Of a stretch of 64,000 nt of DNA, positions 36,240-44,903 are shown piece after piece; the first letter of the stretch is position 1; each line of letters begins with the position of its first letter. The stretch is from Lactobacillales bacterium. GTDB lineage: Bacteria > Bacillota > Bacilli > Lactobacillales > Streptococcaceae. The DNA is taken from NCBI GenBank assembly GCA_031261175.1, contig JAISJW010000022.1:124001-188000 (forward strand). Direction: 5' to 3'. A model generated the notes under the pieces. It was given only the letters and a program-made list of their open reading frames with translations, made no database searches and was not told where the DNA came from. The position numbers and the translations under genes are program-made.

Positions 36240-37838
36240 ATGACATTAATTATTGCATTAGGTGTTCTCGCTGTTATAGCTTTAATCGTTGGTATTATTA
36301 TCGGTCGCGTTATCGGTAAAAATTCAGCAGCCGCTGAATTGAAAGCCGAACAAGATCGCGCGCAAGTTTCAGCTGATTCAATCATTAAATCAGCCGAAAA
36401 ACAATCAGCTCAAATTGCCAAAGACGCTAAACACGTCCTTCGCGATGCTGAGTTGGAAGCGAAAGAACTTGCCCAAAAATACCGCAATGAAGTCGAAAAA
36501 GATTTAAAAGATCGTCGAGATGAAGTAAAAACTAATGAAGCTCGCATTTTGCAAAAAGAGCAAACGCTTGATAACAAAGATCAAGCCATTAGTAAACGTG
36601 AAATCTCGCTTGACTCTAAATTGGATGATCTTGCGAAAAAACAAGAAAATCTAGCACAGCGTGAAGACCAAGTTGAAAAACTTATTGAACAACAAAACGA
36701 AGAACTACACCGTATTTCATCGCTTTCGAAAGACGAAGCTCGCGCTTTAATCTTGAAGCAAACCGAGGATGAACTTGCCAGCGAGGTAAGTATCATGATC
36801 AAGAATGCTGAAGACGAAGCCCGCGACACGGCTGACCGCAAGGCTAAAGAGCTGTTGACGCTTGCGATTCAACGTTCGGCTGCTGACACTGTTAGCGAAA
36901 CAACTATCTCAGTTGTCTCTCTTCCGAATGACGAAATGAAGGGTCGCATCATCGGTCGTGAAGGCCGTAACATCCGGACGCTTGAAACTCTGACTGGTAT
37001 TGATTTGATTATCGATGATACGCCGGAAGCAGTGGTTCTCTCTGGATTTGATCCGATTCGCCGCGAAATTGCCCGAATGAGTTTGGAATCGCTGTTGACT
37101 GACGGCCGAATCCACCCAGCTCGCATCGAGGAAACTGTTGAGAAAGCTCGTAAAGAGATCGATCAACGCATTCGCGATTATGGGGAACAAGCCGCGTTCG
37201 AGCTTGGCATCCCGACTCTTAACCCTGAGTTAATTAAACTCCTAGGTCGCCTGCATTTCCGTACTTCTTACGGTCAAAATGCGCTTAACCACTCGATTGA
37301 AGTGGCTAAGTTGACTGGTATCCTAGCTGCCGAAATCGGCGAAGACGTTCAACTTGCCAAACGTGCTGGTCTCCTGCACGACATCGGCAAGGCCATCGAC
37401 CACGAAATCGAAGGTTCGCACGTCGAAATCGGTGCGGAAATTGCCGCGAAATACAAAGAAAACGAGATTGTCGTTAATTCGATCACTTCTCACCACGGCG
37501 ACGTTGAAGCTACTAATGCCATCTCGGTCTTGGTCGCTGCTGCCGACGCTTTGAGTGCTGCCCGCCCTGGTGCGCGTAGCGAAACTCTTGGCAATTACAC
37601 GAAACGTCTTGAAGCCCTTGAAAGCATCACTAACAGCTTTGAAGGTGTCGATTCAAGCTTTGCGATCCAAGCCGGTCGCGAGGTCCGCGTTATCGTCAAC
37701 CCTGAGAAAGTTACCGACCTCGAAGCTATCAAGCTGTCTCACGATATCAAGAAAAAAATCGAAGACGGCCTTGACTACCCAGGTCACATCAAAGTCACAG
37801 TCACCCGCGAAACTCGAGCAATCGATTACGCGAAGTAG
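36240..37838 (+). CDS. rny: Ribonuclease Y
   Basis: The protein has 532 residues, normal for RNase Y. An N-terminal membrane helix ([20 protein letters not shown]) is followed by a long coiled coil (residues 28-205), a KH domain ([17 protein letters not shown], near residues 223-239) and an HD domain (HSIEVAKL, then [14 protein letters not shown] near residues 378-391). It starts mRNA decay by endonucleolytic cuts at the membrane. The ribosome site GAAAGGA lies about 12 nt from the ATG, longer than usual. GGCAAGT words occur at 36467, 36773, 37352 and at the stop codon. Confidence 0.97.
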   Translation: MTLIIALGVLAVIALIVGIIIGRVIGKNSAAAELKAEQDRAQVSADSIIKSAEKQSAQIAKDAKHVLRDAELEAKELAQKYRNEVEKDLKDRRDEVKTNEARILQKEQTLDNKDQAISKREISLDSKLDDLAKKQENLAQREDQVEKLIEQQNEELHRISSLSKDEARALILKQTEDELASEVSIMIKNAEDEARDTADRKAKELLTLAIQRSAADTVSETTISVVSLPNDEMKGRIIGREGRNIRTLETLTGIDLIIDDTPEAVVLSGFDPIRREIARMSLESLLTDGRIHPARIEETVEKARKEIDQRIRDYGEQAAFELGIPTLNPELIKLLGRLHFRTSYGQNALNHSIEVAKLTGILAAEIGEDVQLAKRAGLLHDIGKAIDHEIEGSHVEIGAEIAAKYKENEIVVNSITSHHGDVEATNAISVLVAAADALSAARPGARSETLGNYTKRLEALESITNSFEGVDSSFAIQAGREVRVIVNPEKVTDLEAIKLSHDIKKKIEDGLDYPGHIKVTVTRETRAIDYAK

Positions 37839-37848
37839 GCAAGTCAAA

Positions 37849-37878
37849 GGGTTCCCGCTCGTCGCGGGAACCCTTTTT
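37849..37878 (+). terminator. Terminator of rny
   Basis: GGGTTCCCGC (37849-37858) and GCGGGAACCC (37864-37873) form a perfect 10-bp stem followed by TTTTT. Confidence 0.92.
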
Positions 37879-37901
37879 CGTCGTTAATTTACTTTTCGTA
37901 T

Positions 37902-37970
37902 TTTTGCGAGTATAAACTCGACAAAATCGTCTTGATTTTAGTCTTTTTTAGCGAGTTTATACTCGCAAAA
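37902..37970. repeat. Inverted repeat whose right arm encodes the end of the acetyltransferase
   Basis: TTTTGCGAGTATAAACTCG (37902-37920) is the exact reverse complement of 37952-37970. The right arm lies in the coding sequence for the C-terminal residues EFCEYKLA of the acetyltransferase; the left arm is after its stop. The 31-nt spacer holds the stop codon. The structure could end the minus-strand transcript. Confidence 0.65.
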
Positions 37971-38528
37971 TTCATCACGGGTGATTTGCCACGCATCAAA
38001 GTCGCGCAAACCTTCGAGATTTGCAGATGATTGCCATTTAACAACCGTTCCGCGTTTCGTCATGCCCGCACGCGCCATCGCCCGCCCACTAGCCGGATTT
38101 TCGACGTCGTGAATCGCAAAAATCACTTCTTGTCCTAACTCGTTAAACGCTAATTCAAGCACTCGACTCAAAGCCTCGCTCGCATAGCCCTGATTTTGAT
38201 ATTTATGGCTAATCGACCAGCCGAACTCTGAGCTTCCTAAACGTTTACCTTCATGCGGGCGCAGATCGAGCGTTCCGATAAATTTGTTTTCATCTTTTAA
38301 CTCAATTCCCCAAGCGCCTAACGGTTTCTTCATAAAGAAATTAGCGATCGCTTCGCGGGTACTCTCGATTGAATCATGAGGTGGAAAGACAAATTTTGTC
38401 ATCTCCAAGTCCGTCGCGTAATCAAACATGTCTTCGGCATCTGCCAATGTAACCGGGCGCAGGCGCAGACGCGGAGTCTCCATCACGATATTTTCAGCCA
38501 ACTTCAAAATAATTTCATTATATTCCAT
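37938..38528 (-). CDS. GNAT family N-acetyltransferase (RimJ/RimL-like)
   Basis: The protein has 196 residues from the ATG at 38526-38528; an upstream GTG lies inside the GGGGGGTGG ribosome site and is unlikely. It starts with the RimJ-like METPRLRLRPVTLADAEDMFDY segment, has the acetyl-CoA motif GWSISHKYQNQGYASEAL (near residues 123-140) and the NPASGRAMARAGM segment near residues 163-175. It should acetylate a protein N-terminus or a small amine; the substrate is unknown. Its 3' end forms part of an inverted repeat. Confidence 0.85.
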   Translation of the reverse strand: MEYNEIILKLAENIVMETPRLRLRPVTLADAEDMFDYATDLEMTKFVFPPHDSIESTREAIANFFMKKPLGAWGIELKDENKFIGTLDLRPHEGKRLGSSEFGWSISHKYQNQGYASEALSRVLELAFNELGQEVIFAIHDVENPASGRAMARAGMTKRGTVVKWQSSANLEGLRDFDAWQITRDEFCEYKLAKKD

Positions 38529-38572
38529 AATTTCCACCCCCCAAATAATTTATAGTATTATATCACATTTTA

Positions 38573-38581
38573 TGGTATAAT
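38573..38581 (+). promoter_or_regulatory. Extended -10 promoter of the 77-aa gene
   Basis: TGGTATAAT (38573-38581) is an extended -10 element 30 nt upstream of the ATG at 38611; no good -35 box is seen. Confidence 0.5.
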
Positions 38582-38610
38582 GAGTTACTAATTAACACGA
38601 GGTAAAAACT

Positions 38611-38844
38611 ATGTCTAAGAAAAAAATTCCTAACGTCGAAGTCAAACTTGACGATATCCGCTTCACTTTCAACGACGAAGAGGTCGATGCAGTCGAAATC
38701 ACTTTCGGTAAACATCCCCTTGCGACAATCGTTGAACACGCGAACAACTTCCACCTTCTATACGAAGGCGAAGCCATCGGCAATTACAAAACCTTCGACA
38801 ACGCCCTTCAAACGGCAATCGAACTTTACAATCTTGATAACTAA
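38611..38844 (+). CDS. Conserved-looking small protein, 77 residues
   Basis: The ATG at 38611 follows ACGAGGT and an extended -10 promoter, and the gene ends in a strong terminator, so it is a complete single-gene unit. The protein begins MSKKKIPNVEVKLDDIRFTF and ends ALQTAIELYNLDN; its pattern of alternating strands followed by a helix suggests a small compact fold. No signal peptide or membrane segment is visible. I do not recognise a family. Confidence 0.65.
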   Translation: MSKKKIPNVEVKLDDIRFTFNDEEVDAVEITFGKHPLATIVEHANNFHLLYEGEAIGNYKTFDNALQTAIELYNLDN

Positions 38845-38845
38845 G

Positions 38846-38868
38846 TCGCCCGTCGGGCGGCTTTTTAC
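38846..38868 (+). terminator. Terminator of the 77-aa gene
   Basis: GTCGCCC and GGGCGGC around GTC form a GC-rich stem followed by TTTTT. Confidence 0.85.
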
Positions 38869-38889
38869 TTGCCCGCATTTCGCTCCATA

Positions 38890-38975
38890 AAAAAGGAGGA
38901 AGCACATCTCGTTTTCCAAATGCGCACGAAGCGCACCAACGAGACATCTTCCTCTGGGTTTGGCACCACAGTAAT
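38890..38975 (-). ncRNA. Candidate small RNA with compound hairpin and anti-Shine-Dalgarno end
   Basis: On the minus strand GAGGAAG (38948-38954) pairs with CTTCCTC (38896-38902), AACGAGA-type arms pair inside it (38938-38944 with 38907-38913), and TGCGC/GCGCA forms an inner stem. The 3' end reads CTTCCTCCTTTTTTT, giving a terminator and a CCUCC anti-Shine-Dalgarno tail. A possible promoter (TTGCGT, 17 nt, TATCAT) lies near 38977-39005. No known RNA family is recognised, and it could be only a complex terminator. Confidence 0.35.
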
Positions 38976-39068
38976 GATACCACAAAACGGCGAGCAACGC
39001 AAAAACGGCGGATTTTATTAAGGAGCGAAAAATCTTAGAAATTCGCCCACTCGAAACTTTGATTTTAT

Positions 39069-39098
39069 TTGTTAAAATTATACTTATCATGTTACAAT
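39069..39098 (+). promoter_or_regulatory. Promoter of the two-component operon
   Basis: TTGTTA (39069-39074) and TACAAT (39093-39098) are 18 nt apart, and the response-regulator ATG is 16 nt downstream of the -10 box. Confidence 0.5.
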
Positions 39099-39113
39099 GA
39101 AAGGGAGATAATT

Positions 39114-39845
39114 ATGATGAAGATTGAGGATAAAAAAATGGACAAATTTAAATTGCTGATTTGCGATGATGACGCCGATATCCGGGGCGCGCTGAAGATT
39201 TATTTGACGGGCGCTGGCTACGATATTGTCGAGGCAGAAAACGGGAAAGAAGCCGTCGAAATCGCACAAAAAGAGGATATTCAGTTGATTTTGATGGATG
39301 TAATGATGCCTGTCTTAGACGGGATTATGGCAGCTGTGAGAATCCGCGAATTCTCGAACGTGCCGATTATTTTCCTGAGTGCGAAAACCGAAGATTCCGA
39401 CCGCATCTTAGGACTTGAAATGGGGGGCGATGATTATATCACGAAACCTTTCATTCCTGGCGAGCTGTTCGCCCGCGTGAAATCGGCGTTAAGACGCTAC
39501 TCGAAACTCGGCGGCGTGACCGGCGAAATCGAAACGGGGAAAAACGTCTATCAAACTGGCGACCTAGTCGTCGATGACAACAAAAAACTCGTGACCCTTG
39601 ACGGCGAAACTGTCGACCTAACGGCACTCGAATACAATATCCTGAAACTAATGGCGTCGCACCTCGATTCGGTATTCTCGAGTGAACATATCTACGAATC
39701 GGTCTGGGAAGAACCGGCATTCGATACGAATAAAACAGTATCCGTTCACATCCGCCATATCCGCGAAAAAATCGAAGCCAACCCCAAGGAACCTAAATAC
39801 TTGAAAGTTGTTTACGGCCTTGGTTACAAGGTGGTCAAAATATGA
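39114..39845 (+). CDS. OmpR/PhoB-family response regulator
   Basis: The protein has 243 residues from the ATG at 39114, behind AAAGGGAGA. The receiver domain has the acidic pair LICDDDADIR, the phospho-acceptor aspartate in LILMDVMMPVLDG, and the lysine in DDYITKPFIPGE. The C-terminal winged helix ends with the KEPKYLKVVYGLGYKV segment of the OmpR family. It is translationally coupled to the histidine kinase (ATGA overlap). Targets are not evident from the sequence. Confidence 0.93.
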   Translation: MMKIEDKKMDKFKLLICDDDADIRGALKIYLTGAGYDIVEAENGKEAVEIAQKEDIQLILMDVMMPVLDGIMAAVRIREFSNVPIIFLSAKTEDSDRILGLEMGGDDYITKPFIPGELFARVKSALRRYSKLGGVTGEIETGKNVYQTGDLVVDDNKKLVTLDGETVDLTALEYNILKLMASHLDSVFSSEHIYESVWEEPAFDTNKTVSVHIRHIREKIEANPKEPKYLKVVYGLGYKVVKI

Positions 39846-41077
39846 TCCAAAAAATCCTCCGCAACCCGCTGACTCGACTTGCCTGTGGTGTGATTTTTTT
39901 CCTCACGGCCTATGCAGTCATCAATCCCGCTAGAGCATCGGCCCCTGCGAGCGGCTCTGGCACGGTTTACGAAATCAATAGCGGCTCGATGACTTCCGGT
40001 GTTTTCAATTCCGTTCACCCCTCTTGGCAGGGGATAACGCTCCCGATTTTCGGGAACACCTACACCTTCCAGCCGACGACCATCTACATTCTCATTGGCT
40101 TCGTCGCCTTCTGCGCCTTCGGCTGTCTCTACTGGTACAACGCGAAAAACCTGATGGGCAATTGGTTCACCCGGCTAAACTATACCGGAATCTGCGTCGT
40201 TTCGGGGGCAAGTTGCTTCGCCCTGCTCGAATTCATCGGCCACGCTAATAACCGTCCTGACTGGTTTATCTTCACCATCCTAGCTGCCATGTGCACTTTC
40301 GTTCTCCTGTGGTTCGGCACTTCGATCGTTCGCCTCCGTGCCCGCTCAATCCGCGAACTTGCCATCATGGAAGAAGCAGAAATACAGGCAATTGAAGAGC
40401 GAATCAAGGCTGAGCGTTTCAAAACCGAGCTAATCGCGAACGTTTCGCACGACATCCGGACACCGCTAACTTCGATAATTAATTACGTTGATTTAATTGA
40501 TCGTTTGTCTATCGAAAACGAGGAATTGGATAGCTATGTCGAAGTGTTGAAGCGAACTTCTAATCGGTTGAAATCACTGATTGGCGACCTACTTGAGGCT
40601 TCGAAAGCAGGTACTGGAAACGTCAAAATAAATATTCAAAAAATCGATTTAGCCGAATTGCTTGGCCAAATCGCTGGCGACTTTGATTCCCTTTTCAATG
40701 AAAAAGGTCTCGAATATGTCGACAACATCGACCACGCTTTCGTGGCAAGTGACGGTGAACAACTTTACCGCGTTCTCGAAAACCTTTTAGGTAACGTCAT
40801 CAAATATGCGAAACCTGATACTCGAGTTTTCGTTGACGTAATAGCAGAAAACGAAATCGCAAAAATCAAAATCCGCAATACTTCTAATGTTATTCCGGAA
40901 GTAACCGGCGAACAATTGACCGAACAATTCGTTCAAGGCGACCGATCGCGCAAAGTCGAAGGTAACGGCCTTGGTCTTTACATCGCGAAATACTTGCTCG
41001 AAAATATGAACGGCACCCTGACCATCGAAATCGACGGCGACCAATTCATCGCCACTGTGACTCTACCTTTAAACTAG
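39842..41077 (+). CDS. Membrane sensor histidine kinase
   Basis: The protein has 411 residues. An N-terminal helix (LACGVIFFLTAYAVI), an extracellular segment of about 50 residues, then three more helices (residues 78-168) precede the cytoplasmic part. The phospho-accepting H box is NVSHDIRTPLTSI (near residues 202-214), the N box VLENLLGNVIKYA, and the G box EGNGLGLYIAKYLLE. It partners the response regulator with a 4-nt overlap. The four-helix sensor with little exposed domain resembles Bacilli kinases that sense membrane stress or antibiotics, but the signal is unknown. Confidence 0.92.
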   Translation: MIQKILRNPLTRLACGVIFFLTAYAVINPARASAPASGSGTVYEINSGSMTSGVFNSVHPSWQGITLPIFGNTYTFQPTTIYILIGFVAFCAFGCLYWYNAKNLMGNWFTRLNYTGICVVSGASCFALLEFIGHANNRPDWFIFTILAAMCTFVLLWFGTSIVRLRARSIRELAIMEEAEIQAIEERIKAERFKTELIANVSHDIRTPLTSIINYVDLIDRLSIENEELDSYVEVLKRTSNRLKSLIGDLLEASKAGTGNVKINIQKIDLAELLGQIAGDFDSLFNEKGLEYVDNIDHAFVASDGEQLYRVLENLLGNVIKYAKPDTRVFVDVIAENEIAKIKIRNTSNVIPEVTGEQLTEQFVQGDRSRKVEGNGLGLYIAKYLLENMNGTLTIEIDGDQFIATVTLPLN

Positions 41078-41104
41078 GATATGCGCTTTGCATATCCTTT
41101 TTTT
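41077..41104 (+). terminator. Terminator of the two-component operon
   Basis: GGATATGC (41077-41084) and GCATATCC (41090-41097) enclose a short loop and are followed by seven T residues. Confidence 0.88.
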
Positions 41105-41151
41105 CGGATATCTTACATATTTTCGTTAAATTTTCGCTCACTTGCCAAATG

Positions 41152-41160
41152 TGCTATAAT
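41152..41160 (+). promoter_or_regulatory. Extended -10 promoter of the 42-aa gene
   Basis: TGCTATAAT (41152-41160) is a full extended -10 element 30 nt before the ATG at 41191. A GGCAAGT word in ACTTGCC form (41140-41146) lies in the -35/-10 spacer region. Confidence 0.6.
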
Positions 41161-41190
41161 ATAGATATACACGTTAGGAGGTATCGATAA

Positions 41191-41319
41191 ATGTCTCAAA
41201 AAGAGAAAATGCTTGAAATTATCAAGAATAAACAGGGTGGTGGCCGTTCGAAAGAAATGCCTGAGCCGAAAAATACGCGCAACAACATGCGCAAAGGTCC
41301 GAAGATCTACAATAAATAA
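41191..41319 (+). CDS. Small basic protein, 42 residues
   Basis: A TAGGAGGT ribosome site precedes the ATG at 41191 by 9 nt, an extended -10 promoter lies upstream, and a terminator follows the stop, so this is a complete gene too short for routine calling. The product starts MSQKEKMLEIIKNKQGGGRS and ends MRKGPKIYNK; it is strongly basic with a glycine hinge. It might bind nucleic acid or the ribosome, but no family is recognised. Confidence 0.7.
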   Translation: MSQKEKMLEIIKNKQGGGRSKEMPEPKNTRNNMRKGPKIYNK

Positions 41320-41324
41320 CTAAA

Positions 41325-41348
41325 TCCTCCTCGTGAGGATTTTTTACT
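41325..41348 (+). terminator. Terminator of the 42-aa gene
   Basis: AATCCTC and GAGGATT around CTCGT form a stem followed by TTTTT. Confidence 0.8.
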
Positions 41349-41366
41349 ATTCAAGGAGAAAACGAA

Positions 41367-42605
41367 ATGACTTTACCAAACTTCAAAGAAAACCTGCGCA
41401 AATACGCGCAATTAATGATCAAATACGGAATCAACGTCCAACCCGGGCAAGTGGTGGAACTCAGCCTGGAAATCACGCAAGGACCGCTGGGCGAAGCGTT
41501 AGCTGAAGAAGCCTACATCGCTGGAGCTGATGAAGTCTTAATCAATTGGATTAATGACACAGAATACCGTCTTATGATGGAATATTCATCCGATGAAAAA
41601 TTAAGCCAACCACCCCACCCCTACCAATTCGCTAAACGCGATTACTTACTCGAAAGCGACTACGCCTCGGTCGGTGTCATCTCAGGCGACCCTGCTGCCT
41701 TCGCTAGTATTCCACCTGAAAAATTCGCCCTGCGCCGCGAGGCATATAAAGAATTCGGTAAACCGATGCGCGAGAAATCGATGGGTCATCACTTCCCGTG
41801 GACCATCGTTGTAGCTGCTTCTCCTGAACAAGCAGCGCTCGTTTTCCCGGAACTTGCCACTGAAGAAGAGCAAGTCGACGCGCTTTGGGACGCACTTTTT
41901 GCGGCAACTCGCGTTTACGAAGCCGACCCGATTGCGGCGTGGAAAAAACACATCGAATTCACTAGCATCAAAGCGAAAGAACTCAACGATGCTGCCTACG
42001 ATTCGCTGCACTATTATTCTGATGAAACTGACTTAACGATCGGTTTGCCAAAAGGCCACATCTGGACGACCGCCTTGGCAACTGCCGACAACGGCAAAGA
42101 GTTCATCTCAAATATTCCTTCTGAGGAAGTTTGGACCGCTCCGGATAACCGCCGGATCAACGGTCACGTCGCCTCGACTAAACCGCTAGTTTACAACGGT
42201 TCGGTCATCGAAGGCCTGAAATTAACTTTCAAAGACGGGCAAGTCATCGACTTCTCGGCTACCAAAGGTCTAGATGTTCTCGAAGTTTTACTTGAATCTG
42301 AAGGTGCTAAATCTTTAGGTGAAGTCGCTTTGGTACCGCACGATTCACCAATTTCGAATACCGGACTTGTCTTCTACGAGACTTTATTCGACGAAAACGC
42401 TTCTTGCCACTTAGCACTTGGCGATTCGTATTCGGATAACCTTACCGGTGGTAGCGAAATGTCCGAAGAGGAACTTGCCGAGCACGGTTTGAATAGTTCG
42501 CAGACGCACAGCGACTTTATGGTCGGATCGGCGAAGCTGAATATCGATGCGCTTAAGACCGACGGAACGGTCGTTCCGCTTTTCCGCGATGGCAATTGGG
42601 CTTAA
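41367..42605 (+). CDS. pepS: M29-family aminopeptidase (PepS/AmpS)
   Basis: The protein has 412 residues, the normal length. The family segments are the N-terminal YAQLMIKYGINVQPGQVVELSLE, the metal-ligand region in EVWTAPDNRRINGHVASTKPL, VALVPHDSPISNTGLVFYETLFDENASCHLALG, and the final HSDFMVGSAKLNID. It removes N-terminal residues from peptides in the cytoplasm using two metal ions. It has a ribosome site AAGGAGA and is followed by its own terminator. Confidence 0.95.
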   Translation: MTLPNFKENLRKYAQLMIKYGINVQPGQVVELSLEITQGPLGEALAEEAYIAGADEVLINWINDTEYRLMMEYSSDEKLSQPPHPYQFAKRDYLLESDYASVGVISGDPAAFASIPPEKFALRREAYKEFGKPMREKSMGHHFPWTIVVAASPEQAALVFPELATEEEQVDALWDALFAATRVYEADPIAAWKKHIEFTSIKAKELNDAAYDSLHYYSDETDLTIGLPKGHIWTTALATADNGKEFISNIPSEEVWTAPDNRRINGHVASTKPLVYNGSVIEGLKLTFKDGQVIDFSATKGLDVLEVLLESEGAKSLGEVALVPHDSPISNTGLVFYETLFDENASCHLALGDSYSDNLTGGSEMSEEELAEHGLNSSQTHSDFMVGSAKLNIDALKTDGTVVPLFRDGNWA

Positions 42606-42629
42606 ACTTTAAAACTTAATAAATACGCT

Positions 42630-42664
42630 AAATCCCCTAACTGTAAAGGTTTGGGGATTTTATT
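42630..42664 (+). terminator. Terminator of pepS
   Basis: AAATCCCCTAA pairs with TTTGGGGATTT around a short loop and is followed by T residues. Confidence 0.85.
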
Positions 42665-42668
42665 ATAT

Positions 42669-42760
42669 CGATATATCGTTAATTATTAAGATAACGATAT
42701 ATCTTTTTGTGCTATAACGATATATCGTGATATAATTAATTTGTTGAACGCGATATATCG
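42669..42760 (+). promoter_or_regulatory. PadR-operon promoter with four CGATATATCG operators
   Basis: The palindrome CGATATATCG occurs at 42669-42678, 42718-42727 and 42751-42760, with a one-base variant at 42695-42704. A promoter TTGTGC (42707-42712) and TATAAT (42731-42736), 18 nt apart, has the third copy between its boxes. This is the layout of an autorepressed PadR operon. Confidence 0.75.
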
Positions 42761-42789
42761 CTAACTAAAAACGAAAGAAGGAAATAATT

Positions 42790-43269
42790 ATGATTGGAAG
42801 AGAAAAATTTGAAATGCGCGGTGGTTTCCGTGCTCGCCGCGGAATGATCCAACCGGCAGTTTTATCTGTCTTACTAGATGGTGACAAAGTCGGCTATGAA
42901 ATCATGAGCTCGATTGAAGAAAAAACGCAAGGTATGTGGCGCCCCTCACCTGGATCAATTTATCCAGCTTTAACTAAACTTGAAGAAAAAGGTTTGGTCA
43001 CCGTCACCGAAGAAGAAGGCGATAAAAAACGTTACAGCCTAACTGATGAAGGCCGCACAATCGGCGAACATCACAAAAAATTATTCATTAAACAATTCGC
43101 TAATCGCGGTGGCGCTGTTAATATGCAAAGAGAATTACGTCCATTAATGATGGGGTTGATGGAACCGCTGAAAAAAATCGGGAAACAAAATAATCCCGAA
43201 AAAATGGCGGCGGTACTTGCCAAATTCGAGCAACTCAAAAAAGACCTCGAAGAAATAGAAGGAGAGTAA
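42790..43269 (+). CDS. PadR-family transcriptional regulator
   Basis: The protein has 159 residues. The winged helix is marked by [29 protein letters not shown] and by [21 protein letters not shown], the standard PadR recognition region (residues 18-80). The C-terminal part is helical and serves dimerisation. It precedes an ABC exporter by one base and is presumably its ligand-released repressor, acting at the four palindromes upstream. Confidence 0.93.
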   Translation: MIGREKFEMRGGFRARRGMIQPAVLSVLLDGDKVGYEIMSSIEEKTQGMWRPSPGSIYPALTKLEEKGLVTVTEEEGDKKRYSLTDEGRTIGEHHKKLFIKQFANRGGAVNMQRELRPLMMGLMEPLKKIGKQNNPEKMAAVLAKFEQLKKDLEEIEGE

Positions 43270-43270
43270 T

Positions 43271-44026
43271 ATGACTTACGCAATCGAAGTAAATAACCTT
43301 GTCAAAAAATTCGGCGACAACGTAGCCGTCGACGGCGTCAACCTCAAAGTCGAAGCCGGCCAAATCTACGGTGTGCTCGGCCCAAACGGTGCTGGAAAAT
43401 CAACAACGATCAATATGCTTGCAACCTTATTAAAACCGACATCGGGCGAAGCCAAAATCTTCGGCCACGACATCGTTAAAGAAGGAGCTATCGTCCGCCA
43501 ATTAATCGGTGTAACCGGCCAGTTCGCCTCGGTCGATGAAGGTTTAACCGGAATGCAAAACCTCGTTATCTTCGGTCAACTTTTAGGCTTATCTAAAAAA
43601 GATGCTAAACAAAAAGCTAAAGACTTACTCGAAGAATTTAGCTTGACTGAAGCAGCTGATCGCCCGCTCGAAAAATTCTCAGGCGGGATGCGCCGGCGCT
43701 TAGACCTCGCAGCTTCCCTTATCGCACAACCTGACCTGATTTTCTTAGATGAACCAACGACCGGACTTGACCCCCGTACCCGCAACCAAATGTGGGAGAC
43801 AATTCGCTCCCAAGTCAAACGCGGAGCGACTGTCCTCTTAACTACCCAATATCTCGATGAGGCGGATCAACTTGCCGATCGCATCGCGATTATCGATCAC
43901 GGAAAAGTTATCGCCGAAGGCACTCCGCAGGAGCTCAAAGATTCGGTCGATGGCGCTGTCACGCTCGATGACGTGTTCTTAACCATTACGGGCGACCATA
44001 TCGAAGTCGAAGAAGGAGAAGAATAA
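43271..44026 (+). CDS. ABC transporter ATP-binding protein (DrrA-like)
   Basis: The protein has 251 residues. Walker A is [10 protein letters not shown] (near residues 38-47), the signature [12 protein letters not shown] (near residues 136-147), Walker [13 protein letters not shown], and the H loop [12 protein letters not shown]. This DrrA-type pattern marks drug exporters. It pairs with the ABC-2 permease directly downstream (no gap) and lies under PadR control, so its substrate is probably a toxic compound. Confidence 0.94.
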   Translation: MTYAIEVNNLVKKFGDNVAVDGVNLKVEAGQIYGVLGPNGAGKSTTINMLATLLKPTSGEAKIFGHDIVKEGAIVRQLIGVTGQFASVDEGLTGMQNLVIFGQLLGLSKKDAKQKAKDLLEEFSLTEAADRPLEKFSGGMRRRLDLAASLIAQPDLIFLDEPTTGLDPRTRNQMWETIRSQVKRGATVLLTTQYLDEADQLADRIAIIDHGKVIAEGTPQELKDSVDGAVTLDDVFLTITGDHIEVEEGEE

Positions 44027-44818
44027 ATGACAACGACAACTCTCAAAAATCATATCGGCTTGCGTGCCACCATCAAACAATGCCTCGTTTTCGCCTACCG
44101 CGGCTTCCTCAAAATCAAAAGCGTCCCTGAACAACTCGTGGACATCACGCTCCAACCGATCCTCTTTATGTTCATGTTCACCTTCATCTTCGGCGGCGCC
44201 GTCTCAGGAAACTTCGTGGCCTATCTGCCCATCGTCATCCCCGGCATCCTCGCCCAAACCGTCATTATGGCAAGTATCTCAACCGGCGTCCAACTTCGTG
44301 AAGATATGGACAAAGGCGTGTTCGCTCGGTTCAAAACTTTGCCGATAGCCCGAATCGCACCGCTTGTCGGCTCTATGATCACTGATTTTTTCCGCTATTC
44401 GATCGCGACTTCAGTTACTATTTTCGCCGGTATGGCGATTGGTTATCGACCTGCTGGTGGTTTAGGTGGGACGTTACTTGCTGGACTACTTATGGTTTTC
44501 GTCGCTTGTTGTATGAGTTGGATTTTCGTTTGGGTCGCTTGTGTCGTGCGCACCGCTGGTACTGTGTCTGCCTTCTCGATGATGATCTTGTTCCCTGTGA
44601 CTTTCCTGTCGAATGCTTTCGTCAAAGTTGAAACGCTACCTTGGGCGCTTAAAATCTTCGCTACTTGGAATCCGGTATCGCACCTGATTACTGCTATGCG
44701 TTCGCTACTCGACCACGCGACAATCAACGGCGACTTCTGGTACACAATCGTTGGCGCGTTAATTATCCTTGCAATTTTCGCTCCTTTAGCATTATTCGCT
44801 TATCAAAAGCGTAGCTAA
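44027..44818 (+). CDS. ABC-2 type permease (DrrB-like)
   Basis: The protein has 263 residues and six membrane helices. The PIVIPGILAQTVIMASISTG and FPVTFLSNAFVKVETLP segments are typical of DrrB/DaunB permeases; the latter is the ABC-2 signature. It forms the membrane half of the exporter with the preceding ATPase. The gene starts on the base after the ATPase stop. Confidence 0.92.
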   Translation: MTTTTLKNHIGLRATIKQCLVFAYRGFLKIKSVPEQLVDITLQPILFMFMFTFIFGGAVSGNFVAYLPIVIPGILAQTVIMASISTGVQLREDMDKGVFARFKTLPIARIAPLVGSMITDFFRYSIATSVTIFAGMAIGYRPAGGLGGTLLAGLLMVFVACCMSWIFVWVACVVRTAGTVSAFSMMILFPVTFLSNAFVKVETLPWALKIFATWNPVSHLITAMRSLLDHATINGDFWYTIVGALIILAIFAPLALFAYQKRS

Positions 44819-44839
44819 AAACAAAATGTTCATTTTAAT

Positions 44840-44882
44840 GCCGATTTGGGACATTTCACACGGTGAAATGTCCCAAATCGGC
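44840..44882. terminator. Perfect 20-bp hairpin between convergent genes
   Basis: The arms 44840-44859 and 44863-44882 are exact complements with a 3-nt loop (ACG). The plus strand continues with seven A residues and the minus strand reaches TTTTT near 44900, so it serves both the ABC operon and the MORN gene. Confidence 0.85.
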
Positions 44883-44903
44883 AAAAAAAGGAATTTTATT
44901 TTT

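Noticed and set aside
38890..38975. SRP (4.5S) RNA or 6S RNA
   Set aside because: The conserved SRP apical motif with GGAAG and GCAG internal loops is missing, and the length and open-bubble form of 6S RNA do not fit.
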